Notes under the pieces: model-generated | Seen by the model: only the letters and a program-made list of their open reading frames with translations | What the model was told of the DNA's origin: nothing | Database searches by the model: none | Made by a program: the position numbers and the translations under genes | From: a virus | Length of the DNA stretch: 62,191 nucleotides | IMG/VR virus record: IMGVR_UViG_3300032561_000021 | Location: 1-62,191 of that record | Reading direction: 5' to 3' (one strand) | Shown here: one piece after another, positions 1 to 7,770 of the stretch | How positions within the stretch are numbered: position 1 is the stretch's first letter | Layout of the letters: each line of letters begins with the position of its first letter

Positions 1-1
1 T

Positions 2-199
2 ATCGTAGAGTTAGTTGAAAACTACGACAAGGAGTCTAGAGCCATTAGAGATGAAGCGTTAAGAATGAGTTGGTATATGCGTGGGGGTATATCTTACGAT
101 GATGCTATGGCTTTAAGTTCTCAAGAACGAGAAATCATAGGAAACATTATTAAGAAAAATATGGAAACTACTAAAGAGAGCGGCCTTCCATTTTTTTAA
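2..199 (+). CDS. C-terminal part of a small phage protein, function unknown (partial)
   Basis: An open frame enters from the left edge and ends at TAA 197-199, giving 65 visible residues. The visible part is charged and contains SWYMRGGISYDD, an SSQERE stretch and the ending SGLPFF. I associate this style of ending with short conserved proteins of T4-like phages near baseplate or tail genes, but I cannot name the family. The start lies outside the window. It is transcribed towards the leftward operon, so the two converge on the non-coding stretch after it. Coding status is likely from the uninterrupted frame and phage-like composition; function is not assigned. Confidence 0.6.
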   Translation: MVELVENYDKESRAIRDEALRMSWYMRGGISYDDAMALSSQEREIIGNIIKKNMETTKESGLPFF

Positions 200-332
200 C
201 AGATTTAAGATCTACTTCGCAGATCTATTGCTTTCATTTCATTCAGCAATCGTTTTCTTCTTAAAGATATTAAACAGATAATGTTAAGACATACGTAAGT
301 CTTCTAGTATTATCCAGATTAATCAGTCACAC

Positions 333-352
333 TTTGCCCGATAAAGGGCAAA
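333..352. repeat. Perfect 7-bp hairpin TTTGCCC/GGGCAAA
   Basis: The arms TTTGCCC (333-339) and GGGCAAA (346-352) are separated by GATAAA. The hairpin lies between converging genes, where a terminator is expected, but no clear U-tract follows on either strand. Confidence 0.5.
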
Positions 353-488
353 ATGAAAATTGTAGCATTATCCGAGTAGCACAATCACATCACGTTACAC
401 TAATTACAGAGGCGGTCGTCCGGTACCTCGAAGTGCGTCTTTATTACGACGGCGGCTATTAAATATACGTGAACATATTTAATAACGT

Positions 489-503
489 AGGAGTATTACT
501 CCT
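489..503 (+). terminator. Possible terminator palindrome
   Basis: A 15-base palindrome, AGGAGTATTACTCCT, is followed on the plus strand by TCTTTTA. As RNA it could form a short stem with a five-base loop before a U-rich run, so it may stop transcripts from the rightward gene at the left edge. The stem is short. Confidence 0.35.
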
Positions 504-541
504 TCTTTTAGCCTTTCCTAAAATCTTTTCAAATAGCAAAA

Positions 542-651
542 CCGGTTGTTAATAGGCATATCCGATCATCGTCCTGTTAAGGATAGTTGCTAAGTGCTTG
601 CTACAGCGGCAAGACTTCCGTCCCCGTTATTATCCGGTTGTCATAGGCACA
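542..651. repeat. Imperfect direct repeat (CCGGTTGT...ATAGGCA)
   Basis: Two related stretches of about 18-19 bases begin at 542 and 634. Both read CCGGTTGT, then a variable base or two, then ATAGGCA. They lie 92 bp apart in otherwise unexplained non-coding DNA. This may be chance, a duplicated RNA element or a protein-binding pair. Confidence 0.35.
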
Positions 652-721
652 TGATATTAACCTGTGCGAGTCACTACTGTATATTGATTGTTACTACTGA
701 GCAGACTTTGTGTCTATTGAA

Positions 722-1150
722 TTAAATCTTGTTGATAATGTGTGAGCCATGTACACGGACCTGGATGTGTCCGTTATAATAATCGTTGCTTTCTAATACT
801 CTACGAGCAAATTGTTCTCTTGCTTCAATGTAACTACATTCGGATTTTGATCGACAATAGTAAAGTATTTCTCTACTAAAGTTTTCGACCCCCAATGCAA
901 CTACATCTTTTGTTAGTTCCGGGCTAGAACCATAATAGTCTTGCCAGTCACTGTCAATCTTGCTACGAATCTTCTTTTTCTTCTTAGTTCCGTTCTTCAG
1001 CTTAACTACTTTATACGCTGTTTTACTAAACTTTGCGAGCTTTTTGCCAATATATTTTCTACCAGACAGTTTATTAGTAATCAAATAAACAAATCCGACA
1101 CAATCTTCGGGAAGAGATTCTACTAGAGAGGTTTCGTAAAGCCATGACAT
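722..1150 (-). CDS. GIY-YIG family nuclease, phage type
   Basis: A 142-residue protein. Residues 19-36 carry the GIY-YIG opening in divergent form: GFVYLITN followed by GRKYIGKK. A lysine-rich stretch (KKKKK) and a DWQDYYGSS motif follow. Glu in the EAREQFARR segment near residues 109-117 could be the metal-binding acidic residue of the fold. Stand-alone GIY-YIG proteins of this size are common in T4-like phages and include homing (Seg-like) endonucleases. It is the last gene of the leftward operon, 19 bp after the radical SAM gene, with AGAG about 12 nt upstream as a modest ribosome site. It could be a mobile gene or a nuclease used in recombination; no zinc finger or NUMOD tail is visible, unlike the second GIY-YIG gene in this window. 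Confidence 0.75.
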   Translation of the reverse strand: MSWLYETSLVESLPEDCVGFVYLITNKLSGRKYIGKKLAKFSKTAYKVVKLKNGTKKKKKIRSKIDSDWQDYYGSSPELTKDVVALGVENFSREILYYCRSKSECSYIEAREQFARRVLESNDYYNGHIQVRVHGSHIINKI

Positions 1151-1169
1151 GCATAGTAGTTATCTCTTT

Positions 1170-2192
1170 CTACCAGGAAGTTGCATATTCTTGATTTACT
1201 ACATTTCTGGTGCACTTAGTACGGCATTCTTGCCATGCAAACTGCTTAAAATCTCTAATCCAAAACTTGTCATTTACAGCATCTTGAAGAGTTCTAGTGT
1301 TTAAATTAAAACGACCAGCAATTTCCTGCCATTCTGTATTGTGGCTATAGCGATTAGCTACCCAACAACAAGGAAACAATCTACCTTGTGCATCTATGTA
1401 CAAGCCCTTGTTACCAATTTCGCATAAAGGAACTACATTAGGTACAACATCGCCTTGCGGCCGGGTCTTCTTAAATAATTCCAAATTGATCTGCTTAACT
1501 TCAGCATTAAGTCCGCGCTTGGTCAATACTACAACATCTCTTTCAAACCTGTGTGAACTACTTACATATCTATCGCTAGGTTGTAAGGGATCATCAATTC
1601 CGTAGCTAGGATATATCTTTCCAAACTTAGTACTACGAGTTAATTGGAAAGCATCCATTCCTAATTTTGTTGCTAAAGACTGCATGTATTCTATATGATC
1701 TTCGTTAAATTTAAACGCAATAGCGGCCCATACTAAACGACACCGGCTGGTAGCCCTTAGAGCCTCAATACCTTGGACAATAGACACGAAATCGCTGTTT
1801 ATCCTGTACAAATTGTTACTTGCATTGTCATACCCGTCCACGCTAAAGTGTACAGTATCTACTTCTGTGAGCACATTGCCTAGTGCTGTCCACCATTCTG
1901 TTTTCTTATGACTACCATTGGTAACAATAACAATCTCAACAGGTTTAATACTTTTGATATATTCAATTACTGCAATTAAATCGTGTGCATATATAGGATC
2001 GCCATCGTCGCCGCAGAACGTAATCTTCTCAACATTAGCAAGAATAAATTCTGATGTAAAATTTCTTTTAAAAAACTCTAAATCTAACTCAGTATTAACT
2101 AAACTATCTGGGACTTCTTGTCGGGCACACCGAGTACACCGTAAAGTACACTTACTAGATATTTCAATATGAAAATGCCACGTGGCTAGCAT
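1170..2192 (-). CDS. Radical SAM protein with C-terminal twitch/SPASM-like region (short type)
   Basis: A 340-residue protein. The radical SAM [4Fe-4S] motif is C15-x3-C19-x2-C22 in SSKCTLRCTRC. The position usually held by GGEP reads CGDDGDP, a variant shared with the next gene and with the gene at 45758. Later strands include VTNGS and FSVDG. Near residue 255 onwards a Cys, then YIDAQGRLFPCCW, then ECRTKC form an auxiliary Cys-rich region like a twitch/SPASM domain, which in characterised relatives binds one or two extra FeS clusters. The family uses SAM to make a 5'-deoxyadenosyl radical and modifies peptides, sugars or nucleotides; the substrate here is unknown. The start overlaps the preceding gene by 7 bp, so the genes are probably translationally coupled. 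Confidence 0.85.
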   Translation of the reverse strand: MLATWHFHIEISSKCTLRCTRCARQEVPDSLVNTELDLEFFKRNFTSEFILANVEKITFCGDDGDPIYAHDLIAVIEYIKSIKPVEIVIVTNGSHKKTEWWTALGNVLTEVDTVHFSVDGYDNASNNLYRINSDFVSIVQGIEALRATSRCRLVWAAIAFKFNEDHIEYMQSLATKLGMDAFQLTRSTKFGKIYPSYGIDDPLQPSDRYVSSSHRFERDVVVLTKRGLNAEVKQINLELFKKTRPQGDVVPNVVPLCEIGNKGLYIDAQGRLFPCCWVANRYSHNTEWQEIAGRFNLNTRTLQDAVNDKFWIRDFKQFAWQECRTKCTRNVVNQEYATSW

Positions 2193-3058
2193 AGTTCAAC
2201 CTCGCGTTGCCATTGACTTTCAAATACAGTTATATTGGCCTTGGCGGTGCAAGTGATAACACACACAGGATCTGCCAATTCTGGGTTATCCCAGTGTATT
2301 GCAACTTGATTAATATCTGTGATAAAATCTTGTTGCCTTGCGCCTAACCAGCAACAAGGACTAATATTGCCTTGTGCATCTATGTAAATGCTTGCTTCTG
2401 CCAGTGCGTGACAATCGATTTTACCTGGGGTGTATGTTGGTCGTTGCCAATTGGCTGGTTCCTCTAGCCCGTTAATATATTCTCGCTTGCTAACCTTGGC
2501 ACGGAACCATTTGAACTTCATTCGTTTTGCTAGTGCTTCGCAAGCATCAACTTGATGTTCATTGTGTTTGTAGACCAGCATGTCCCAGTGGGCAGGGCCA
2601 CCGGCAGCAATAAATGATGCTACGTTGGCTTCTAGCACTTCCCAACTAACGTTTTTGCGGTATATGTGGTTGGTATCTTCTAACCCGTCTATACTGAACA
2701 CAACAAAATCGTTTGGCTTTCTGAGCAATCGTGCTAGTTTAATCCACCAGGTCATACTTTGTAATCCACCGTTGGTATTCATACCTAAGGTAATATCAGG
2801 ATTGATACTTCTAAAATATTCAAAAATTTCTAATGTGTATTTGCCTGCGGCAGGATCACCGTAGTTACCACACATAAACATTTTGTCCAGCCCGCGAATA
2901 AAGTCTTCGCTAAACTTTTCTTTAATTTGATCAACAGATAAATGATGTTTGATAGTTTTATCAAACGCAGGATCGATCTCACGAGCGCAAAGGGCACAGG
3001 CCGCCTGACAAACATCAGTTGGCTCAATGTGCAGTACTTTTATATCTCTGTTAAACAA
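2186..3058 (-). CDS. Radical SAM protein with C-terminal twitch/SPASM-like region (short type)
   Basis: A 290-residue protein related to its downstream neighbour. The cluster motif is C17-x3-C21-x2-C24 (DVCQAACALC). The SAM-binding loop reads CGNYGDPAA in place of GGEP, followed by NTNGG and FSIDGL. The C-terminal part has DCHALAE, then YIDAQGNISPCCWLG and a last Cys pair in VCVITC, which fits an auxiliary cluster domain. It overlaps gp46 by 8 bp upstream and the next radical SAM gene by 7 bp downstream, so it is embedded in the recombination-nuclease operon. Similarity to the protein at 45758 is strong in layout (same PCCWLG segment, same spacing of NGS and IDGL), so the two were probably copied from one ancestor. 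Substrate unknown. Confidence 0.85.
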   Translation of the reverse strand: MFNRDIKVLHIEPTDVCQAACALCAREIDPAFDKTIKHHLSVDQIKEKFSEDFIRGLDKMFMCGNYGDPAAGKYTLEIFEYFRSINPDITLGMNTNGGLQSMTWWIKLARLLRKPNDFVVFSIDGLEDTNHIYRKNVSWEVLEANVASFIAAGGPAHWDMLVYKHNEHQVDACEALAKRMKFKWFRAKVSKREYINGLEEPANWQRPTYTPGKIDCHALAEASIYIDAQGNISPCCWLGARQQDFITDINQVAIHWDNPELADPVCVITCTAKANITVFESQWQREVELC

Positions 3059-4820
3059 TGTCTACGTCCGTATTATAACTTGTGTATCCGTTTTCTTTAA
3101 TAACATGCAAGGTATTGTTTACCCGGCCTGCCAGTTCGTCTTTGTGAGATACTAACCAAATTGACTTGTTGGCTTCACGGCTCATCTTTTTAAGAATACT
3201 TAAACTATTTTCAACACCGTTACTGTCCATGCCCGAATCGATTAGCTCGTCAATAAACAATAAGTTAATTGGTTGATATAAACTTTCCCATACATCACGG
3301 AACGACCAGGATAGAGATAAGATAAGTCTATTGCGCTCGCCTCTGGATAAATTATCAAAGTCTAGGTCACGTCCCAGTTCTGTAATGCTTACACTCAGAT
3401 CATTATTAAACTTAACTGTGTGTGGTAAGCCGATGCGATCCAGGTACTGCCCTAATCTGGCATTTAAATAACTTAAATTCTGATCAATGATACGCTTACG
3501 AATAAACGAATCTTTGTTTGTTAACAGTTTAAGCAAGAATTCTTGGTGATCTTTTAAGTTAGATAACTCGTTAATAACATCATATGTAACTTCTTCTAAT
3601 GCTGTAGTTTGCATTTCTGCAATTTGCTCATTATAAGGATCCGACTCTGCGGCTTTGGCAGTTAATTGTTTAATTAAATTATCTACCGTGGCTTGATGAT
3701 GAATAGCATCCGCTTCTTTATCGTAGAACATTACTGGACGGGTGCCGAGTTTGCCCAGCCCAGACTCAGCTTGTTGTAACTCAGCCAAAGTGGCAACATG
3801 AGATTCCGCACTCTCCCGTGCCACTGATAATTCTCTCTGCTTTGATCCCAGGACCTGTTGGTGCTTTTCGTCATGGAACTCTTGTCCGCACGTATGGCAC
3901 GTATGACTTTCCAACGAAACAAGTTCTGCTGATATCTTGCTAATCGTTTTCTCCTCGCGGTTACGGTCCAATTTGGTACGGCTAATCGCCGAAGATAATT
4001 CATTGAGATCCTTTCGAGTCTGATCCCAGGCTTTGAACGCTTGGTGTGCCTGAATCTCGGCCTGGATATCGATCTTCTGAAGCTCTTCGATCGCATCTTG
4101 TGTCTTGTTAATCTCTTCATCGTGCTTGTTGTTCCACAGGGTTTGTCTACGCTTCAATGCTTCGATCTGTTCTTGTATACGAACGTTGGCATCTGTTACG
4201 GCCTTAATGCGGAACTCCTCTGAGGTAATAGCATCCTTAGTTTTTTTGTTTAGCTCTTTTAAACTATCTGCTTTTTCTGACAATAAAGTAATGCCCAGTA
4301 ACTGTTCAATGATAGTACGTTGATCGTTTGATCTTAAACTAAGGAACGGTTCAGTGTAGGTGTTTAGTGCTACAATATGCTTGAACATATCGTGGCTCAT
4401 ACCCAACATACGTTCTATCTCTGCTTGTGTTTCTCTACTATCGCCCTGTGCATCATCGGTGATTTCTTTTTCTGTATCACCCACAAAGAACTTCATTATA
4501 TTTGGCTTGCGCCCACGTTCAATGCGGTAGTTAACTCCGTCTTTTTCAAAATCAATACAAACCATCATGTTTTTACCATTGGTCTTATTGATTAAGTTAT
4601 CTTTCTTAATGTTAGTAAGAGCATTGCCGTAAAGTGCAAAACTTAAGGCATTAATAATAGTAGTCTTACCTGTGCCATTCCGTGCACCAGAATCGTCGCC
4701 ACCCAGGTCCAAGTTTTCACCTAGTACCAGGGTTAAGTCTTGCCGGTCAAAGTTAACAGCCTGGGTAGTATTACCCACGCTCATAAAGTTCTTAACGGTT
4801 AAATCTTTTATTTTAAACAT
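3051..4820 (-). CDS. 46: Recombination endonuclease subunit gp46 (SbcC/Rad50-like ATPase)
   Basis: A 589-residue SMC-type ATPase. Walker A is NGTGKTT near residues 48-54. Two coiled-coil arms flank a zinc hook CHTCGQ. The ABC signature LSRGERNRL near residue 490 and Walker B LLFIDELID follow, with the H-loop in SHKDEL. In T4 gp46 and gp47 form the Mre11/Rad50-like complex that resects DNA ends for recombination-dependent replication and host DNA breakdown. gp47 lies in the same operon, separated by an SGNH-like gene, an unusual interruption. The start overlaps the SGNH gene by 13 bp. Length matches T4 gp46 (about 560 residues). Assignment is firm. Confidence 0.95.
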   Translation of the reverse strand: MFKIKDLTVKNFMSVGNTTQAVNFDRQDLTLVLGENLDLGGDDSGARNGTGKTTIINALSFALYGNALTNIKKDNLINKTNGKNMMVCIDFEKDGVNYRIERGRKPNIMKFFVGDTEKEITDDAQGDSRETQAEIERMLGMSHDMFKHIVALNTYTEPFLSLRSNDQRTIIEQLLGITLLSEKADSLKELNKKTKDAITSEEFRIKAVTDANVRIQEQIEALKRRQTLWNNKHDEEINKTQDAIEELQKIDIQAEIQAHQAFKAWDQTRKDLNELSSAISRTKLDRNREEKTISKISAELVSLESHTCHTCGQEFHDEKHQQVLGSKQRELSVARESAESHVATLAELQQAESGLGKLGTRPVMFYDKEADAIHHQATVDNLIKQLTAKAAESDPYNEQIAEMQTTALEEVTYDVINELSNLKDHQEFLLKLLTNKDSFIRKRIIDQNLSYLNARLGQYLDRIGLPHTVKFNNDLSVSITELGRDLDFDNLSRGERNRLILSLSWSFRDVWESLYQPINLLFIDELIDSGMDSNGVENSLSILKKMSREANKSIWLVSHKDELAGRVNNTLHVIKENGYTSYNTDVDIV

Positions 4821-5521
4821 AAGTGATTATATAATAATTCTGCCAAGTGAGTGTGACCAGCTTCTAATATGTGTCCATTTGGTCCACACGGAAATTTGTT
4901 ACATAAATCTTGAATATAAAACGCATTCCAATTATAAAACATTGATGTGTCGATTAGTTGTACATAGTACTGTATTTCGTTGTATTCGTCAAATATTTGT
5001 TCGTCAGTCATGATATTAAAATTGATTAACTCTCTGACAGAATCTATAAACTGCTCCTTAGGTGCAAACCATTTACCTATATTATTATGCATTGTATTGA
5101 TCATCAGACATGGTGCTTTGATAAAAGATTGTAATTGTATAATTTGCTGAAGCCATAATTTAAAAGCATACAGCTCGTTGTACCAAACATTGTATAGGGT
5201 CTCGCCCCAATTATGATAAAATGAGCTATTACCGTACATGCTGTTTTGCAATGCCGGATTAAAGTTTATCTCGTAATTGTTGTCTGACTTATAAAAAGTA
5301 AATCTGGTATTAGTGGTCCATGCTATAACGTACAAATCAAAATTATGTTGATATTGCTTAATGGTGCGGTATATAGTTCTATAATTTGTACCTCCACTCA
5401 CCCCATCGTTGACAGTTGTTGCACCTAATAGATTACCTAACAGCACTGGCCACGCAGATGTATCGGGTGACTGTAATTCGTCACCGTAAGTAAATGAACA
5501 TCCGTTGGTATAAATCCTCAT
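4808..5521 (-). CDS. SGNH/GDSL-like hydrolase domain protein
   Basis: A 237-residue protein. It opens with GCSFTYGDEL, the nucleophile-Ser block of SGNH hydrolases, followed by a Gly block (GVSGGTNYR) and an N block (WTTNTR). The C-terminal block reads NGHILEAGHTHLAELL; the usual Asp two residues before the first His is Asn here, so either the His or a distant residue completes the catalytic set or the enzyme is altered. SGNH enzymes remove or transfer acyl groups on glycans and lipids. Three related proteins lie in the accessory island. It sits between gp47 (4-bp ATGA overlap) and gp46 (13-bp overlap), so it is co-translated with them. Substrate unknown. Confidence 0.75.
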   Translation of the reverse strand: MRIYTNGCSFTYGDELQSPDTSAWPVLLGNLLGATTVNDGVSGGTNYRTIYRTIKQYQHNFDLYVIAWTTNTRFTFYKSDNNYEINFNPALQNSMYGNSSFYHNWGETLYNVWYNELYAFKLWLQQIIQLQSFIKAPCLMINTMHNNIGKWFAPKEQFIDSVRELINFNIMTDEQIFDEYNEIQYYVQLIDTSMFYNWNAFYIQDLCNKFPCGPNGHILEAGHTHLAELLYNHLCLK

Positions 5522-6534
5522 AGATTCCTGTAGATATCCAATAATAAATTTGGATTGTACTGGTTACTGTCAATACTGCTTAACTGACTATACACAATCT
5601 GATCGACTGACTCGAATTCAATATTACCAGCTATTTCGTAATCGGTTAGATCAGTTACCTTGGCTGGAATAAGAGTAATCTCTCTCAGCTTGTATGTTTC
5701 AATAAATGTTTCTTTAATAAAGGTTGCTTCTTCGTAGCTAATATCTACATCTAAGTTTACACGAACATGCATATTTGGTTTAAGCATAGTTTCTGTATGA
5801 TTCAATACATCCTTTAAGCTGAACACACGATACATAGGTTGATCGGGCCAACTATGGTATACAGGGGGCTTGTCCCATTCTAAAATAGTTAACCCTCTAT
5901 CATCATCGCCGGCATCGGCATAGTTATGTGGGAACGCATTACCAATATAGGTAACGTTGCGCTGGGTTTGTCGTTTGTGAAAGTGGCCAGAAAAAACATG
6001 CTCAAACCCTTGCATATCATCTCCGGTGATCTCACCATGGTCCGGCATAGCAACCATGGCATTCATTAAATATCCGGGCAACTCAAAGTGCCCAAACATG
6101 TACTTACCTTTTAATTTTTTAAGTCGCTTGTGGTCATCTCCAACCAGCCACGGAGCAATAGTGACATCCCCGAAAGTAGTCCAATCGTTGCAAATGTGTA
6201 TATTGCTGAGGTGCTTGGCCCATTCCACAGACTGTACGTCACGCTTGTCGCGATAATAAAGATCATGATTGCCGGGAATGAAGTAAGTATTGTCAAAGTT
6301 TTCATTTAGGTGCTCTAATGCACGTAGGCTGTAGCCTAAGGTTAAAATATTAAGACTTGCTCTATTGTTATGCCAATCTCCCAAGAATAAACAGGTTTCG
6401 CATCCTTCTTCTTTGGCTTTGGCAGTGGCCCATTTTACAAATGCTAAACAGTCTTCATTGTGTAGCGTACTATTAGACTTCAACCCAAAGTGTATGTCAG
6501 TAAAGATTGCAGCTTTTTTAAATAGATTTGTCAT
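5518..6534 (-). CDS. 47: Recombination endonuclease subunit gp47 (Mre11-like nuclease)
   Basis: A calcineurin-like phosphoesterase of 338 residues. Metal-binding motifs appear in order: TDIHFG, LGDWH, GNHD and GHFHKR. In T4 this is the nuclease partner of gp46. I chose ATG 6534 (MTNLFKK) because the frame upstream offers only a TTG at 6570, and homologues begin close to the first strand that leads into DIH. No strong ribosome site is visible before it; translation may rely on coupling to the small lipoprotein gene that ends about 50 bp upstream. It overlaps the SGNH-like gene by 4 bp at its end. Confidence 0.93.
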   Translation of the reverse strand: MTNLFKKAAIFTDIHFGLKSNSTLHNEDCLAFVKWATAKAKEEGCETCLFLGDWHNNRASLNILTLGYSLRALEHLNENFDNTYFIPGNHDLYYRDKRDVQSVEWAKHLSNIHICNDWTTFGDVTIAPWLVGDDHKRLKKLKGKYMFGHFELPGYLMNAMVAMPDHGEITGDDMQGFEHVFSGHFHKRQTQRNVTYIGNAFPHNYADAGDDDRGLTILEWDKPPVYHSWPDQPMYRVFSLKDVLNHTETMLKPNMHVRVNLDVDISYEEATFIKETFIETYKLREITLIPAKVTDLTDYEIAGNIEFESVDQIVYSQLSSIDSNQYNPNLLLDIYRNL

Positions 6535-6586
6535 AATAATCAGTATAGAGGAAAGATTGAGTAAACTCAAATCTTATTTTGCTCAA

Positions 6587-6763
6587 TTAGAATTGGTGAT
6601 CGACTATGTTAAATGGCCCAAGTTTAATACCGCCTGGGCCGCCACCTAAGGAAAAACAGTTCTTATTGGTAGGTACTCCTACTACACAGGCTTCGGGGAA
6701 ATCTGAGTGTAAGTTACTACACCCAGATAATGGTAAGAGTAATAAAAGTACTAGGTACTTCAA
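6587..6763 (-). CDS. Small predicted lipoprotein (58 aa, TTG start)
   Basis: A short gene hidden between gp55 and gp47. It starts with TTG 6763-6761, which shares two bases with the gp55 stop TGA. The protein begins MKYLVLLLLLPLSGC: a Lys, a nine-residue hydrophobic core and a lipobox LSGC with Cys15, a textbook lipoprotein signal peptide. The mature part is about 44 residues with two further Cys (CVVG and NKNC) and a Gly-rich turn (GGGPGG). An in-frame stop just upstream leaves TTG as the only possible start. It may be an outer-membrane-anchored protein, for example a spanin-like or superinfection-exclusion lipoprotein. No family recognised. The signal peptide is the main evidence; its combination with stop-start coupling makes chance unlikely. 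Confidence 0.65.
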   Translation of the reverse strand: MKYLVLLLLLPLSGCSNLHSDFPEACVVGVPTNKNCFSLGGGPGGIKLGPFNIVDHQF

Positions 6764-7653
6764 TCATCGTATCCGCCGTCGCTGCCACCCGATGTGGAAC
6801 TAATCTTTTGTCCCTGGCGTGTGTAACTAGGCGTTAAATTATTCATTTCTAAAATATCATCGCGTAAGTTTTGGTTACGCTTTTCTATGTTAAGAACACG
6901 AGTAAAACTATTAGTGATAGCGGCAGTATAATAAGCAAAAGGGTTCTGGCTCTTAAACTCGTCGAACTGTAGTCCAATTTGCGATAGTTGTAGCAATGCT
7001 TGGCTACGCATCTCATCATTGTATGTATATCCTCTCCAGTTAGAGCGTGTAGCATAACGCTCGCACAGCTTAATAAACATATGAGCAAGTTTTGGTGTCA
7101 TTTTACCGTGTTCGCGGCTAAACACACCAGCAACAAAATCACCTTTCCAGTGACTACGTCCTACTAGCACAGGAGTACCATCTTCGGTAACTTGAAAATG
7201 TTCAAATGGTGGAAAATTTACTTTAACGTATTTGGTATTACCTGCAATATCTAATTCGTCGTCATCATATTCTGAACGAGCAGGACCATCATCTTCTAAT
7301 TCCATTGCCTTGACAGCAGCTTTACGGCTTTTAACATCGTCTACAGGAATATGGTCCCATGTCATTACACGGAACACAACATCGGTATCGGCAATCTCTT
7401 TTAATTTAATTTCAAATTCGTCCATTTTATGCTTAGTACCATCTGCACTAGCGGCTTCGTGGGCTAATTTTTGCAATCGGACAGCACGATCTTTACGTGC
7501 TTGCATGATATTCTTTTTATTAATTTTGCTTACGTCTGGCAAAATCATATCATAATCTGCAACAGATGGGTCTGTATAGTGGCAGTAAGTGTTTTTGCTT
7601 TTGTGAATTTCTTTGAGAATATCTTTGTTATTCAGATAATTATTGCGAGCCAT
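6760..7653 (-). CDS. 55: Late-transcription sigma factor gp55
   Basis: A 297-residue protein. The C-terminal half (from about residue 195) has the sigma region-2-like stretch of T4 gp55: KLCERYATRSNWRGYTY, then MRSQALLQLSQ, FAYYTAAITNSF and a basic helix ending LNIEKRNQNLRDD. gp55 replaces host sigma70 and recognises the late promoter TATAAATA together with the sliding clamp. The N-terminal half is longer than in T4 (T4 gp55 is about 185 residues), as in T4-like phages of aquatic bacteria. The tail is GGSDGGYDD. It is the first gene of the leftward operon, with AAGGA about 9 nt before ATG. Late motifs matching its expected target occur across the window. Confidence 0.88.
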   Translation of the reverse strand: MARNNYLNNKDILKEIHKSKNTYCHYTDPSVADYDMILPDVSKINKKNIMQARKDRAVRLQKLAHEAASADGTKHKMDEFEIKLKEIADTDVVFRVMTWDHIPVDDVKSRKAAVKAMELEDDGPARSEYDDDELDIAGNTKYVKVNFPPFEHFQVTEDGTPVLVGRSHWKGDFVAGVFSREHGKMTPKLAHMFIKLCERYATRSNWRGYTYNDEMRSQALLQLSQIGLQFDEFKSQNPFAYYTAAITNSFTRVLNIEKRNQNLRDDILEMNNLTPSYTRQGQKISSTSGGSDGGYDD

Positions 7654-7678
7654 CCGGTGATTCCTTTAAAGTTAGCAC

Positions 7679-7708
7679 ATACTAACATATTTAATTGCCA
7701 AAGGTCAA
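7679..7708 (-). promoter_or_regulatory. Candidate sigma70 promoter for the gp55-gp46/47 operon
   Basis: Reading leftward, TTGACC (7708-7703) is followed after 18 bases by TAGTAT (7684-7679), about 25 bp before the gp55 start. The -35 box matches the consensus at five of six positions and equals the -35 box of the island promoter at 38515. The -10 match is moderate. Confidence 0.5.
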
Positions 7709-7756
7709 CCTAATTTTGAAATGTATCCTAAACATAATATGGGCATATTATACAGC

Positions 7757-7766
7757 CGATAAATAC
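7757..7766 (+). promoter_or_regulatory. T4-type late promoter motif CGATAAATAC
   Basis: A core close to TATAAATA just before the rightward baseplate block. It ends only 4 bp before ATG 7771, so an mRNA starting at the normal distance would have almost no leader. Confidence 0.6.
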
Positions 7767-7770
7767 TTGT

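Larger units (their letters stand above)
200..721. other. Non-coding convergent intergenic region with several inverted repeats
   Basis: About 520 bp without a convincing gene on either strand. It separates the rightward gene on its left from the leftward operon on its right. It contains several small inverted repeats: AGATCT arms near 206-223, an imperfect palindrome at 286-303, a hairpin at 333-352 and a palindrome at 489-503. An approximate direct repeat starts with CCGGTTGT at 542 and 634. No tRNA cloverleaf is visible. It could hold bidirectional terminators, a structured RNA or the decayed remains of a gene. Confidence 0.55.

Noticed and set aside
600-660. tRNA-like segment in the non-coding region
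   Set aside because: No acceptor stem, T-loop consensus or anticodon arm could be assembled.
6535-6570. Extended gp47 start at TTG 6570
   Set aside because: The added residues (LLNLSSILI) do not fit the family start and ATG 6534 places the first strand correctly.
6606-6803. Plus-strand 65-residue open frame opposite the small lipoprotein
   Set aside because: It overlaps the gp55 end and the lipoprotein on the other strand, has no convincing ribosome site and the lipoprotein frame has a clear signal peptide.
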